A model generated the notes under the pieces. It was not told where the DNA came from. It worked only from the letters and a program-made list of their open reading frames with translations, and did not search any database. A stretch of 64,000 nucleotides of DNA from Paractinoplanes pyxinae (lineage in GTDB: Bacteria; Actinomycetota; Actinomycetes; Mycobacteriales; Micromonosporaceae). Numbering within the stretch: the stretch's first letter is position 1; the number at the start of each line of letters is the position of its first letter. The stretch spans positions 124,001-188,000 of the forward strand of contig NZ_JAPNTZ010000009.1 of NCBI RefSeq assembly GCF_026626335.1, given 5' to 3'. The position numbers were made by a program, and so were the translations under genes. Below, in pieces: positions 24,221 to 33,443 of this stretch.

Positions 24221-25107
24221 TTCTTTCCCATTTCCGGCCCTGAAAATCCCACCTGGTGGGAGCGTGGTGTTCGGATGGTGATCGCGTGTCGCAAACGTGG
24301 TCCGTCCATAGTGGATTCCGATGTTGAGCAGGACTTTCCCCCTCGAACCGCGGCCCGACCCGCAGCCCTCCTCGACTACTGTGCGTGATGACCTTGAGGT
24401 ATTCGTCATCCGCATCAGGGCTGCCACGAGGCCGTCCAGGCCAACGTCTGACGCCGAGGCCGGTAGGTAGGCGTAGGTATGGCGGGTAGGCGGGCGAGTC
24501 GTCCGAGGATGCCGGGGTCGTGTCGTGCCGCCGCCATCGCGGCGGGTGGGTCCGGCGGCGACTGCCGGCGCCGCGGATCCGGATACGAGGCAGCCGGCGA
24601 CACCGAGGTGTAGTCGATGGCCGCGGCCGGCAGCGGGAAACCCGTCCGGCTTTAAGGGCCATCCGCCTCACGGGGCTCTCCGGGAAAGCGTGCGCCGGAA
24701 CCGGCGGCGAGTGGTTGCCGCCGGATCATGTCCGGGCCGTCGTGATCGTGCTGGAAATCCTGCCGCACCGGTCCCGCTCTTGACCAAGCGATCCACACGA
24801 GTGCCGCAGCCGGCCCGAATAGATCTTCACAGTGCCAGGAGCAAGAGGGCTGCTCCCAGCACCCGAAGCGGCACCTGCAGGGCCGATGAGGGCTCCTGGA
24901 CCAACAGGAGCCGCAAACCCCAGGCGCGGACCCTGCGAACAAACCCCGGCCGGATCCGCTCCCCTGTAGCACTGCCGCCTCGACAGGCGTCCGTCTGCTC
25001 CGTCACCGAACGCAGCCGAAGAATAGCCAAGAGAGGGTATAACCTGTTTACTGATCTGCCGAGATCAGCGCATCGAACATCGAAGAAGTAGGACTCTAAC
25101 CGGTATC
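24221..25107. other. gene-poor start of the accessory block
   Basis: This 887-bp stretch after the tRNA terminator shows no convincing gene. The open frames present are Arg/Pro-rich shadows without SD sites. It marks the switch from compact chromosomal genes to the gene-poor accessory block. Confidence 0.5.
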
Positions 25108-25647
25108 TCAAAATTTTGCTGTGGATGGGGGGAGTGAGGGACCTAGGTCATTCAACATTGCGCGTGCTGCATGCTTTCGGCGCTGGCCCAAGATGAGAGG
25201 ATTGCTCCGTGCCGTCTTGTCGATGTCATAATAGACCGTTGCTTGTATGCGCTTTCCGTACATCTGCTCGGGAAATATGAAACCCATAGAAACAGGAAGG
25301 TAGTAAATCTTAATGCGTCGATTCGGTTCTACGGTCTGAGGGAATTCAAGCTTGTAAGGCCCACACGCGCCGCAAATCGTATCGTCGATCTCGACATGCT
25401 CGACGAATAGGGCTCCTCTGCCCGTGTTCATCACGGTAACCATCAGTACCGGAAGGCCCAAGGAGTCGTCGTCGCCGTCGCGTTGTCCGTGTGGCCACGG
25501 AGCGCGAAAAAACCTACCTTTGTTCCTCAGAACGCCGTAGTGAAGAGTTGCCTTCGCGTTCCCCGCGGACCCCTTCCACTGGTACCGACTCCAGGCTAAC
25601 GCTATTGCACTTAGAGTAAAAGACGCGGCACTAATGTAGACACTCAT
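25108..25647 (-). CDS. hypothetical membrane-anchored protein (179 aa)
   Basis: The first ATG of the frame is at 25647; a TTG at 25713 would extend it. One N-terminal hydrophobic helix (SVYISAASFTLSAIALAW) is followed by a soluble beta-rich domain with LPVLMVTVMNTGRGALFVEH, an Ig-like stretch. Codon use is less GC3-biased than in the core block (many A/T-ending codons), consistent with horizontal origin. No family is recognised. Confidence 0.6.
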   Translation of the reverse strand: MSVYISAASFTLSAIALAWSRYQWKGSAGNAKATLHYGVLRNKGRFFRAPWPHGQRDGDDDSLGLPVLMVTVMNTGRGALFVEHVEIDDTICGACGPYKLEFPQTVEPNRRIKIYYLPVSMGFIFPEQMYGKRIQATVYYDIDKTARSNPLILGQRRKHAARAMLNDLGPSLPPSTAKF

Positions 25648-26150
25648 AAGTCCAATGTAGTCGACGAGTGCAATCCAGTAGTCGACCTTGCTCCTGGTCC
25701 TGCGACACGACAAGGACTGGCGGGCACGTAACGCCGTCGGCCACCATCCCGGCCGAGGCTGCTGACCGCCCGAGACAGCGAGGCCTCATACTTCTACGGC
25801 AGAAACAGCCTTAGGCCAGCGGCACGCATGTCAGTCTTCGTCCGTCCCTGACACAGCGTCGCGCTGGACCTATGCCATCGTCCTTGGCCACCGAGCGAGC
25901 ATCCGGATCTGCCGCCAAGCATGCATGATGGACGATGGGAAGCCGTCACACGCTGTGATGCAGCCTGCGTCGCCCGGACACACGCTCATGCCGAGAACAG
26001 TGCACTCAGTGTGTGAGCATGCGTCCGCTGCCGGCTCCGGCTAATTGTTTAATATCTGCCAATCATGCGGACCTTCTCGGCATGGACGGGCGAGAACCTT
26101 CACTCTCATTCATTCGCTCTAACATCGCATGCCAGGTCACCAACGGCTGA
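25648..26150. other. noncoding stretch holding the third repeat-end copy
   Basis: No gene is apparent. The notable item is the 17-bp sequence at 25900-25916, identical to the end of the 255-bp repeat. The region around 26040-26110 is relatively AT-rich. Confidence 0.5.
25900..25916. repeat. 17-bp third copy of the repeat-end sequence
   Basis: CATCCGGATCTGCCGCC is identical to 29588-29604, and its first 16 bases match 35262-35277. Nothing upstream of it resembles the acidic-protein gene, so only the end is shared, as for a recombination site. Confidence 0.6.
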
Positions 26151-26318
26151 AACTATAGATATTCGGCCAACCCGGTCGACCTGCCTGTCGCAGACTTCGA
26201 TAGCTCGAACATCGCGATGGCGAAGAAGCAGATAGGTAAGGCTCTCCTAAGCATCAGGAGAGCAGTGTCAGCTCACACGACGCAAGCACTTCTGGTGCGT
26301 AACTTAAATGATCCATAA
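26151..26318 (+). pseudogene. C-terminal remnant of an unknown protein
   Basis: After an in-frame TGA at 26148 the frame reads protein-like sequence (NPVDLPVADFDSSNIAMAKK, then QIGKALLSIRRAVSAHTTQA) to TAA 26316. An internal ATG at 26217 gives a 33-residue peptide but has no SD. It looks like the tail of a lost gene. A 23-bp hairpin (GCTCTCCT...AGGAGAGC, 26241-26263) lies inside it. Confidence 0.35.
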
Positions 26319-26346
26319 AAGAGTTTCGCTGAAGGGTGGAGTAGCG

Positions 26347-26907
26347 ATGGCGCAAGGTGATCCAAAAGTCCTCGATCGACAGACTAGTGCAGCACGTCCT
26401 ACCAAAAAGGGGTCCAGGCTCGTTCTTTGGACCTTCATCATCGGCATTGTCGCGACGCTAGTTGGAGTCCTAGCGTTTGGGCGAGACCTGATCGACTTCA
26501 CGGTCAACCCTCAGCGCTCCTGCCCGGGAGATCCGCAGCGAGCTACAGTGAGCTCGCCCGCACTGGTAGGACCACGGTTCGAGTACACGGTGACTTTTCA
26601 GTGCCTGCCGCCGCCAGGCGAAAGCTACTACTTGGTCTTCGAGCTCCTTGACGTGGGGGCTCCCGTGAAGCATTCCGTATTTTTTCGCAAGAGCACTTAC
26701 GGTGATGTCAAGCCGGGTGACGTGTATCAGAATGGTCATGATCTGTCGTCTGCAAAAGTAGGATCGGTACGGCGCATCTATATCATCCGAACGACACCTC
26801 AGAACGCTGCACAATTCGGCGTCAATACGGTGCCCGGTGGTGGCGTGCTCGAACTTCCGCCAAACACACTAGCCTCAAACATCCTAAGTGTGACCCGTGG
26901 GTGGTGA
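26347..26907 (+). CDS. hypothetical single-pass membrane protein (186 aa)
   Basis: The ATG at 26347 follows GGTGGAG by 5 nt. A cytoplasmic tail of about 32 residues precedes one TM helix (about 33-55, LVLWTFIIGIVATLVGVLAF). The extracytoplasmic domain has two Cys (SCPGDPQ and FQCLPPPG) that could pair, and a VKPGDVYQNG turn. Composition is closer to the neighbouring foreign segment than to the core block. No family is recognised. Confidence 0.65.
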   Translation: MAQGDPKVLDRQTSAARPTKKGSRLVLWTFIIGIVATLVGVLAFGRDLIDFTVNPQRSCPGDPQRATVSSPALVGPRFEYTVTFQCLPPPGESYYLVFELLDVGAPVKHSVFFRKSTYGDVKPGDVYQNGHDLSSAKVGSVRRIYIIRTTPQNAAQFGVNTVPGGGVLELPPNTLASNILSVTRGW

Positions 26908-27267
26908 CCAACGAACTTTCACGCACCTTGTCTGGCGTACTCAAATGGCCGCTGACCGCGCTACCCATGCTGTTTTCGTCGCAGGGCACCGCGGTCGAAC
27001 GTCGGCAATGGTGGCCGTCGCGATCTTGGATCGCGCGGCTTGTCAGCGGCGGCGTACACGTCGAGCGGACAGTCGCCTCGCCATCCTCTGCCGCCTGGGG
27101 ACATCATCATCATGCGTGCCTCCGCGGAGTCTGGCGTTTTGTCGTTGTCACTCTGCTCGGCCACGCGAGAAATAGAGGCTATTGCTCGTCGATAGGAGCG
27201 CGGGGGCGAACTCTCATGCCGCGTCGAGGGCGTTGGTGGTCTTGCCGACGGTGACGCACCGTAGGTT
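26908..27267. other. gap before recombinase remnant
   Basis: No supported gene in these 360 bp. Short Arg-rich open frames lack SD sites and family resemblance. Confidence 0.4.
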
Positions 27268-28186
27268 ATGGCTACTTCTTCTGTTTCCGATCACCCTGCG
27301 GTCGCGATCGACGAGCGTATGCTGCGCGCGGCGGTGGCCGCGTACCTGGGCCGGTACCTCGGTGAGTCCCGCGTCCATACCGGCTCCGACCTCAAGGTGT
27401 TCCTGACCTGGTGCTCAGGTCAGGATCTTGATCCGCTGTGCCTGGGCCGGGCTGAGATCGAACGGTATGTGCGCTGGTTGCAGGAAGTCCGTTGATACCA
27501 GCCCTCGACCGTGTCTCGCCGCTTGTCGGTCGTGGTCGGCTTCTATCGCGTGTGCGTCATCGACCAGCTCTTGGCCCACTCGCCGGCCGACTATGTCCGG
27601 CGCCCGCAGATGCCGACCGACTCACCGACGCTCGGGCTCGGCCACCTGCAGTTCGAGGCCCTGATCACGACCGCACGACTGTCGGCCAACCGCAACGACA
27701 ACGCGTTGATCGCGATGCTCGGCCTGCTCGGGCCTCGGATATTCGAAGCCTCCGGCGCGAATATCGCCGACCTCGGCGAGGAGCACGGCCATCGTGTCCT
27801 AAAGGTTCGCGGCAAGGGCGACAAGACGGTGCTGGTTCCGCTGCCTCCCGCGGTCGCTCGGGCCATCGAGCATGCCACCGACGGCCGGGAGCACGGGCCG
27901 ATCCTGCGCAACATGCTTGGTCGGCGGATGGATCGGCACGCCGCGACCCGCCGGCTCCAGTCCCTGTCCGAGGCAGCAGGCATCCGGATGCCGCGGATGC
28001 ACCCGCACATGCTGCGCACATACGTTCGTCACCACAAAGCTGGACGCGGGAGTCAGCCTCCGAGACGTGCAGATCGCCGCCCGGCACGCCGACCCCAAAA
28101 CCACAATGCGCTACGACCGGGCCCGCAAGAACCTCGACCGGCACCCCAACTACGTCCTCGCCGCCTACATGGCCTCCGGCACCTGA
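27268..28186 (+). pseudogene. tyrosine recombinase/integrase, broken by a stop and a frameshift
   Basis: Frame 1 encodes a SAM-like N-terminal domain (AVAAYLGRYLGESRVHTGSD) until TGA 27493-27495, then continues in the same frame with QPSTVSRRLSVVVGFYRV and the catalytic core. A one-base insertion near 28018 shifts frame: HMLR continues as HTFVTTKLDAGVSLRDVQIA in frame 2, then AARHADPKTTMRYDRA with the nucleophile Tyr. The first catalytic Arg lies in GPRIFEASG (usual form GLR) and the second in HMLR. All parts of a ~305-aa XerC/D-like recombinase are present but not in one frame. It may once have mobilised this block. Confidence 0.85.
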
Positions 28187-28370
28187 ACCTCAAGGCCTGC
28201 CAGCCCGGGCAACCCAGGCTGGCAGGCCTCGTCTGGTCACCGATTACTTATCGCCGGCGGACGAACGTCCGCTTCATCGACGGGATCGCGCATATACGCG
28301 GACATGCCGATGAGCGTGCGTCAGGGCCAGGTGTCAGCCACGGCTCGGCGGCGGCGATCCCTTTGCGGTC

Positions 28371-29225
28371 TCATCTCGATTTCGACGAGAACGCCTCAGC
28401 GATCATTCGATGTCCCTGGTCTTCGAACGGCTCGTCGCCGACTCGGTAGGCCCACGCTGTAGTGCCGATCGCCTCGCGGACTCGATTGCGGTACCACGCG
28501 GCTTTCTCGCGGGGATCGGTGCCGTACCCGTCGAGAAAGGCTGCCTCGAGCTTCGGGTCGCGGCGGAAGTCTTGGGCGGCCAGCCGGGCAAAGTCCGTGA
28601 ATGCGGGACGCATCGCCGCACGGCCGAAGTCGATGACGCTCACGACGTCGTCGCAACTGAGCCAGTTCCGCGGCTGCCAATCCCCGTGGGTGGGTACGAG
28701 GGTCGCAGGCGGCGTCGGCCATGCGGCGATCTCGGCTTGTAGTCGCTGCACGGTGGTCGCGGCGATCCGGTGTGGTTGGCCCAGCCAGCCCAGTGACTTC
28801 TCGTTCTCACGCCTTTCGTAGTCATCATCGGTGACGACAGTCTGGGCGTGTAGCAAGGCCAGCAGGTCGCCTGCTTGCCGATAGGTGGAGGGTTCGTCTG
28901 CGTGCGCGCTGCCGAGCACCAGGTCACCGGGCAGGTAGCGGGTGACGAGGAGCTTCGCGTCCGCGCTGGCATGCACCAAAGTCGGTGCGCGGCCCCTGCT
29001 GGTCCATGGCTCCAACCAGTGGTGATGGGCGTGAAGCTCCCGCTGGAGGTGATGGTCATCCTCGCCGCCGGCTTTGACGATGAATCGTGACCCGGCGTGG
29101 GTCACTTCGAGGACAGTGGTTGACACCAGGCCCCAGCTGTGATTCTTCTCGACGATCGCGGACGGAAGCCACTGGTCCACTAGTGCCTGCTGTTGCGGAG
29201 AGAGGTCGTCGAACGCAGAAGTCAC
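28371..29225 (-). CDS. aminoglycoside phosphotransferase-fold kinase
   Basis: I chose the GTG at 29225 (284 aa); the upstream extension of the frame is low-complexity. It shows the APH/choline-kinase signatures: catalytic loop THGDWQPRNWLS (about residues 188-199) and metal-binding VIDFGRA (about 206-212). The N-lobe lysine is in RFIVKAGGE. Such kinases phosphorylate small alcohols, sugars or aminoglycosides; the substrate is unknown. It is not close enough by eye to a named resistance enzyme to call resistance. Confidence 0.8.
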   Translation of the reverse strand: MTSAFDDLSPQQQALVDQWLPSAIVEKNHSWGLVSTTVLEVTHAGSRFIVKAGGEDDHHLQRELHAHHHWLEPWTSRGRAPTLVHASADAKLLVTRYLPGDLVLGSAHADEPSTYRQAGDLLALLHAQTVVTDDDYERRENEKSLGWLGQPHRIAATTVQRLQAEIAAWPTPPATLVPTHGDWQPRNWLSCDDVVSVIDFGRAAMRPAFTDFARLAAQDFRRDPKLEAAFLDGYGTDPREKAAWYRNRVREAIGTTAWAYRVGDEPFEDQGHRMIAEAFSSKSR

Positions 29226-29348
29226 AGCGGGATCATATGAGGTGTACGACCGGGCCCGGCCGAACTGTAGTCGACGACCGCTCCTTGGACACCCGCTCAT
29301 GGCCGCAGGACGTGCGCGGGGTCTGGGTAGTGGAACCTGTGGTCGCCA

Positions 29349-29603
29349 ACGGCCTTGGCCGGTGCGTCGAGGACGCATTTGAACGCGTGGTGGTCGATGA
29401 TGGAGGGTATGTCGTTGCCGGGTCTGGACCCTGATGAGTATCCGCCGATCGATCCGAACGAGCCTGTGCCGGACGACGCCGGCGAATTGCTGCCGGATAC
29501 TCCGGATGAGCTGCCGGACGCTCCGGTCGAGCCGCTGCCGGACGATGGTGAAGAGGGCGGCGTGCGGGAACCGACGTAGTAGGGAGACATCCGGATCTGC
29601 CGC
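29349..29603. repeat. 255-bp direct repeat, left copy
   Basis: About 90% identical to 35024-35277 in the same orientation, 5.67 kb apart. It spans the acidic 60-aa gene and ends with the 17-bp sequence also found at 25900. The two copies bracket csp, lsr2 and the ApeA-like gene. Confidence 0.85.
29397..29579 (+). CDS. acidic Pro/Asp/Glu-rich small protein, copy 1 (60 aa)
   Basis: The product is strongly acidic (PGLDPDEYPPIDPNEPVPDD, then GELLPDTPDELPDAPVEPLP, ending GEEGGVREPT) with no hydrophobic segment. I start at ATG 29397 because an indel between the two repeat copies lies just upstream. Most differences between the copies are synonymous in this frame (GAC/GAT, GGT/GGC, GAA/GAG, GTG/GTA), which supports translation and selection. 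Acidic, disordered small proteins can mimic DNA, but that is speculation. No family is recognised. Confidence 0.6.
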   Translation: MMEGMSLPGLDPDEYPPIDPNEPVPDDAGELLPDTPDELPDAPVEPLPDDGEEGGVREPT

Positions 29604-29863
29604 CGATCGTGCGCGTTCGTGAGTCCGCAATCACCTGCCGTGTCGCCTCGCGTACCACTACAACCGCATCTGGACCCAACAGAAGCTGTGGGACTACGTG
29701 AACTCCCAGCTGGGCTAGCCGAGACACGAGTATTTGAGGCGTTGGGCCGAGCGGCATGGATGGCGGGGCCCAGCGTCGTCGGCGTTCGCGGCGATGGTCG
29801 GAGCGGGCGGTTGAAGCCCGGGCAGCCGTTTACCGATCCGCCGATCAGGCGAAACGCCGAGTC

Positions 29864-30091
29864 ATGAGCCCTCGAGAGCTGCGGAGTTCGATGCCGTTCT
29901 TGTGCCGGCCGTGGATCCTGGTGGTGTTCGCCTTGGTGGTGGCGATACAGGTCTGGGCCATGGTGGGAAACGTCATCGACCAGGACTGGTTTCTGGCCGT
30001 GTGCTTCGGCGTCACGTCCCTCGCCTTCGTCAGCCTGATCGGCCTTCTGCTACGACTTCGTAGGCAAAGTGTCGGCTCGCGGTGGTCCTGA
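29864..30091 (+). CDS. small two-helix membrane protein (75 aa)
   Basis: The ATG at 29864 starts a 75-residue protein with two hydrophobic helices (about 16-35 and 42-63) and a basic C-terminus. An ATG at 29756 would extend it with Arg-rich sequence. Small membrane proteins of this type are common and unassigned. It lies just inside the left repeat. Confidence 0.5.
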   Translation: MSPRELRSSMPFLCRPWILVVFALVVAIQVWAMVGNVIDQDWFLAVCFGVTSLAFVSLIGLLLRLRRQSVGSRWS

Positions 30092-30221
30092 GCTCACGGT
30101 CGTCGCGCGGAAGCAACCGGTCTCCTCCCGGTCCGTCCATTGCTCTCGCCCTCTGTCGTGACGGTTGATGCGGGACGCTGCGGAGCCGGTCGGGAATGTA
30201 CACACTCTTGGGCAATCCTAG

Positions 30222-30635
30222 ATCTGGCTGGCCATCGCGATACCCGGCACGGCCGCGATCGCGATGATCATCGTCGCGGTGGTCTTCCGATACGTCTCTT
30301 GGTTCGCGGTAGTCGCTGCTGCTGCCTTTCTCATCGTCGCGTTCGCGCGCAGGCCTAATGCCGTGCTCGGCGACGACCTCGGGCTGCTCGTCCGGGCACG
30401 CGGACGCTGGAGGCGTTCCTACGCCTAAAGCGAGATCGAGCGCATGGGTTGGCGGGATGCCGGAATATGGGGAAGTACGCTGCAGGTCTGTCCCCGAGGC
30501 GGTCCTTACGACGTGCCCGGCCCCAACTCGTCCGTCGACGTAGGTCGTATCTGGCGGCCGAGACGCAGAGATCGTGCTGACCCTATGCCTGAACTACTGC
30601 GACGTCACGACATCAAGACATTGCTCGAGCGCTGA
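30222..30635 (+). pseudogene. membrane protein split by in-frame stop codon
   Basis: One frame, open from 30222, encodes two hydrophobic helices (LAIAIPGTAAIAMIIVAVVF and a second after it), then an acidic/basic domain to TAA 30426-30428. The same frame continues after the stop with SEIERMGWRDAGIWGSTLQV and ends at 30635. The continuity suggests a single ~135-residue protein inactivated by one nonsense codon. An ATG at 30264 could start the first part. Family unknown. Confidence 0.45.
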
Positions 30636-30657
30636 GGTCGTCCTGTCAGCCCTTACC

Positions 30658-31245
30658 TCAGCCGGTTACTTGACCCGGCTCACCCACTTCGCGCAGGGCC
30701 CGCGCCGCGGTACGGCTGCGCCTGGTGCTCCGCATGGACGATGGCCCCACGATGGCCCAGAAAGCCACGGCGAGCCACCACCACGGACCATTGAGAAAGA
30801 CGTTCAGCACCGCCACAGCGAGCAGCAGACCGAACACCGCGATCTCCACTGCCGGCGTCAGCTTGCGGCTCAGCCTCTGCTCCACCAGCCGCGAGACGAA
30901 GGGATGCAGTCGCGGATCATGCGGCCATCGTCCAGCATCAGCGCTGCGCACGACCGTGATCCGCTCCTCCCGGGTGAGGACCTGGCCGTGGGCTTGGAAA
31001 ATCCGTCGTTCCTGAGACCTGATGAAAAGGCCCATCCCGATCGCGAACAGCACTGCTGAAACCGTGGCACCGATGATCTGGCCCGCCGGATTATTGTCAT
31101 CGTCGCGTGCCCACCAGAAGAGGAACATGACCATCCCGAAGAGCAGACCAGCGAGCACCCCGCGCGCCCACCAGGGACGCTGTAGCCACCAGTAGCTCCA
31201 GTTACGCCCTCGACGGACCCGCCCGTACTCACTGCCGTCACTCAT
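30658..31245 (-). CDS. hypothetical membrane protein with four hydrophobic segments (195 aa)
   Basis: The ATG at 31245 has GAGGGA 5 nt upstream, so I reject the long 5' extension. The N-terminus is basic (GRVRRGRNWSYWWLQRPWWA) and is followed by paired TM helices at about 27-45 and 58-76, a soluble stretch, then a second pair at about 134-170. Trp-rich segments flank the helices. No family is recognised. Confidence 0.6.
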   Translation of the reverse strand: MSDGSEYGRVRRGRNWSYWWLQRPWWARGVLAGLLFGMVMFLFWWARDDDNNPAGQIIGATVSAVLFAIGMGLFIRSQERRIFQAHGQVLTREERITVVRSADAGRWPHDPRLHPFVSRLVEQRLSRKLTPAVEIAVFGLLLAVAVLNVFLNGPWWWLAVAFWAIVGPSSMRSTRRSRTAARALREVGEPGQVTG

Positions 31246-31402
31246 GACGTCCCTCTTCCCGGCGGAAGCAAATCGCAATCGCCCGAGCAGCCGTCTGCGT
31301 TCGGAATGAGCTCCGTGGGGCACCGCAGCGGGCGCAGCGACGTACTCGTCGCACGGATATGGGTGCGACACCTCGTTGTCGGGCACGCCGAACGGGCGCC
31401 GA

Positions 31403-31702
31403 TCATCCGCCATTGGCGGCATACTCATCTGCGATCCGCATGAGGCGATCTGGGCAGATATCAGTCGAACTTTCAAGGGGTGGCGGTGTTCCAGGCGTTC
31501 TGGACCCGTACGTGTCGAGCCGCCACCCACGCCGAACACGCAAAAGCTCCAGCTCGTCAGCTGCGTCGGCAGGTGCGCAGCAGCGTCGACCGATGTCGTA
31601 GTCGAACCCGTCAAGCAGGTTGGCGCCGTATTCCCAGTACTCGGTCCGGAAAGTCCGTTCATTGCCTTCGTTGGCCCATCCCCTAGCGGCGGACCAGTAC
31701 AT
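31403..31702 (-). CDS. possible small hypothetical protein (99 aa)
   Basis: The ATG at 31702 opens a frame whose first half looks protein-like (MYWSAARGWANEGNERTFRT, then a Trp/Tyr-rich stretch and IGRRCCAPADAADELELL). No SD is clear and codon usage is mixed. It could be a fragment of a larger gene. Confidence 0.35.
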   Translation of the reverse strand: MYWSAARGWANEGNERTFRTEYWEYGANLLDGFDYDIGRRCCAPADAADELELLRVRRGWRLDTYGSRTPGTPPPLESSTDICPDRLMRIADEYAANGG

Positions 31703-32359
31703 CTCGTTCGGCGGCTCGCGATGTGATGCTGATGAAGGCACGCCGTCGCTACTTCGTCGCGGGTACCTCGACAGCTAGACGGCGGCCGGGTCGCAGCGCC
31801 GTCTCACGCCGCGATGAGGAGCAGTCCCGTCCGCGCGATGGTGTGTCGTGGAACTGGCCGTACTTCGCTCCGCGAAACGTCGCGGCGAGGCAGCCACCGG
31901 CGCCCCGGCCGCCGCGGAGCGACGAGATACCGAATGGGTGTAACGGCCGGTTATGCACACCCTGTGGACAGGCCTGTGCATAAACGTCGTCATAACATTC
32001 GGCCCTGCTCGACATACGTCGGCGATATGCGTCTCCGTGAGCAGCTACCTCGACACCTTCTATGAATAGATAGTTCGATGTACTCGATGCAAGCAGGGCA
32101 GCCGGTGTAAGCGCCGTTGACATGCGCTACCCAGCCACCGGGCTCAGCGGGCACGGCATCCATTCACGTGATGCGGATTGTGCGGGACCAGGCCCTCCTC
32201 CACAGTCGTCCCGCCGCCGCGACGTTCTCCTGGCTCGTAGCGGGGTACGATACGTTCACCTCGGCGTGCTTTCTTCCCCTGTCGTTTCGGCGCGGGTCAC
32301 CACGCCGCGGCGTCAGAGGCAGCACAATGCGGTCTCTGACAGCCTGCGAAGGAGCGGAC
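31703..32359. other. intergenic region and long csp leader
   Basis: No gene is supported. A possible -10 (TACGAT near 32247) would give the cold-shock gene a 5' UTR of about 100 nt, as is usual for csp mRNAs. Confidence 0.4.
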
Positions 32360-32563
32360 ATGGCTACCGGCATCGTGAAATGGTTCAACGCTGACAAGGG
32401 TTTCGGCTTCATCACTCCAGACGACGGCGGTGCCGACGTGTTTGCGCATTTCTCAGCGATCTCGGCGAGCGGCTACCGAAGCCTCAACGAGAACCAGAAG
32501 GTGGAGTTCGACATCACCCAGGGCCAGAAAGGCCCGCAGGCCGAGAACATCCACCCGCTCTGA
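32360..32563 (+). CDS. cold-shock domain protein (CspA family)
   Basis: A canonical 67-residue CSD protein from ATG 32360 with AAGGAG 5 nt upstream. It contains both RNA-binding motifs: KGFGFI (RNP1) and DVFAHF (RNP2, usual form VFVHF), and starts MATGIVKWFNADKG. Csp proteins bind single-stranded nucleic acid and melt RNA structure at low temperature. It is followed by a strong terminator. It lies inside the repeat-bracketed segment beside lsr2. Confidence 0.95.
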   Translation: MATGIVKWFNADKGFGFITPDDGGADVFAHFSAISASGYRSLNENQKVEFDITQGQKGPQAENIHPL

Positions 32564-32577
32564 TACGACCATAGTGA

Positions 32578-32609
32578 ATGGCGGCCTGAATGGTTCAGCA
32601 GGCCGCCAT
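32578..32609 (+). terminator. terminator after csp
   Basis: ATGGCGGCCTG (32578-32588) pairs with CAGGCCGCCAT (32599-32609), followed by CTTGTGTTT. Confidence 0.85.
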
Positions 32610-32770
32610 CTTGTGTTTCCCGAGGTAGTCGCGTTTCGTAAATCTTTCTGACTGACGAAGTCCCAGGCGCGTTATCCACAGCGCACGCTTGGTTGATAGC
32701 CCGGACCCCTTAGCAGGCCGCAAAGCCGCTATCCGGCGGGGCCGGAGGGAAAGATTTACGAGCCGGCAGG

Positions 32771-33112
32771 TCAGCGCCTCGCGTGGAAGGCTTCGACGAT
32801 CGAGATGGGGATGCGCCCTCGATCCGAAACTTCATGACCGTTGTTCGCAGCCCACTCCCGGATGGCCTGATTCTGGTCACGGTTCGCGCGAGCCGGCGGG
32901 GCCGGGCGAGACGCGATGCGCCCGCTTGCTCCGGTACGGCCCACCCTGGAGGCGGCCGCCAGGTAAGGGTCGAGGGCCTTGCGGAGCTTACCGATATTCT
33001 TTTCTGACAGATCGATGGTGTAGTTGACTCCGTCGAACCCGAACTCGACAGTGCGATCGGCATCGCCACCGTCTAAGTCGTCGGTGAGTACCGTAATAAC
33101 TTGCCTGGACAT
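32771..33112 (-). CDS. lsr2: Lsr2-family nucleoid protein / xenogeneic silencer
   Basis: The 113-residue protein starts at ATG 33112 with GGAGG 9 nt upstream. The N-terminal dimerisation domain is typical (MSRQVITVLTDDLDGG, then TVEFGFDGVNYTIDLSEKN). The C-terminal DNA-binding domain has IREWAANNGHEVSDRGRIP with the RGR minor-groove hook. Lsr2 bridges AT-rich DNA and silences foreign genes in actinobacteria. Being in an accessory block rather than the conserved chromosomal site suggests an extra, island-borne copy. It points left, next to the AT-richer ApeA-like gene it could silence. Confidence 0.95.
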   Translation of the reverse strand: MSRQVITVLTDDLDGGDADRTVEFGFDGVNYTIDLSEKNIGKLRKALDPYLAAASRVGRTGASGRIASRPAPPARANRDQNQAIREWAANNGHEVSDRGRIPISIVEAFHARR

Positions 33113-33443
33113 CGAGGTATCGCCTCCGGAAATCGGCTGGCACTATAACGAACGTTCAGTGCTGGAACGATACCCGACAAGCTGCATTCGACGCTCAGCG
33201 CGTTGACCAAGACCCACCTACGCGAGTGATGCTGCCGGCCGCCGAAGCGAGCACGTTCCACCTCGGACGGCGGGCGATTATCCGCCTCAACGGGCCATCG
33301 CTCGTCAAGAGCCTCTACCCTAGCGAAACAGCAAGCCACCGATGCACAGAGATGCGACATCTGGTACGCCGACGCACGGTCATGCCGATGAGAGTGTGCG
33401 CTCAGGAAAGCCGACTTTCTTGGTTGGATCCGTCGTACGGCGA
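33113..33443. other. lsr2 upstream region
   Basis: No gene is supported in these 331 bp. The lsr2 promoter must lie here. GAACGTTC, a short palindrome, occurs about 40 bp before the start codon. Confidence 0.4.

Noticed and set aside
28371..29225. Calling the APH-fold kinase an aminoglycoside resistance enzyme
   Set aside because: Only general kinase motifs are visible; many such proteins phosphorylate other small molecules.
29297..29590. Minus-strand Ser/Gly-rich open frame (and its twin at 34974-35264)
   Set aside because: Base differences between the two repeat copies are silent mainly in the plus frame, so the plus acidic protein is the better reading.
31749..32123. 124-codon minus-strand frame before csp
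   Set aside because: No SD, mixed codon usage and no recognisable domain.
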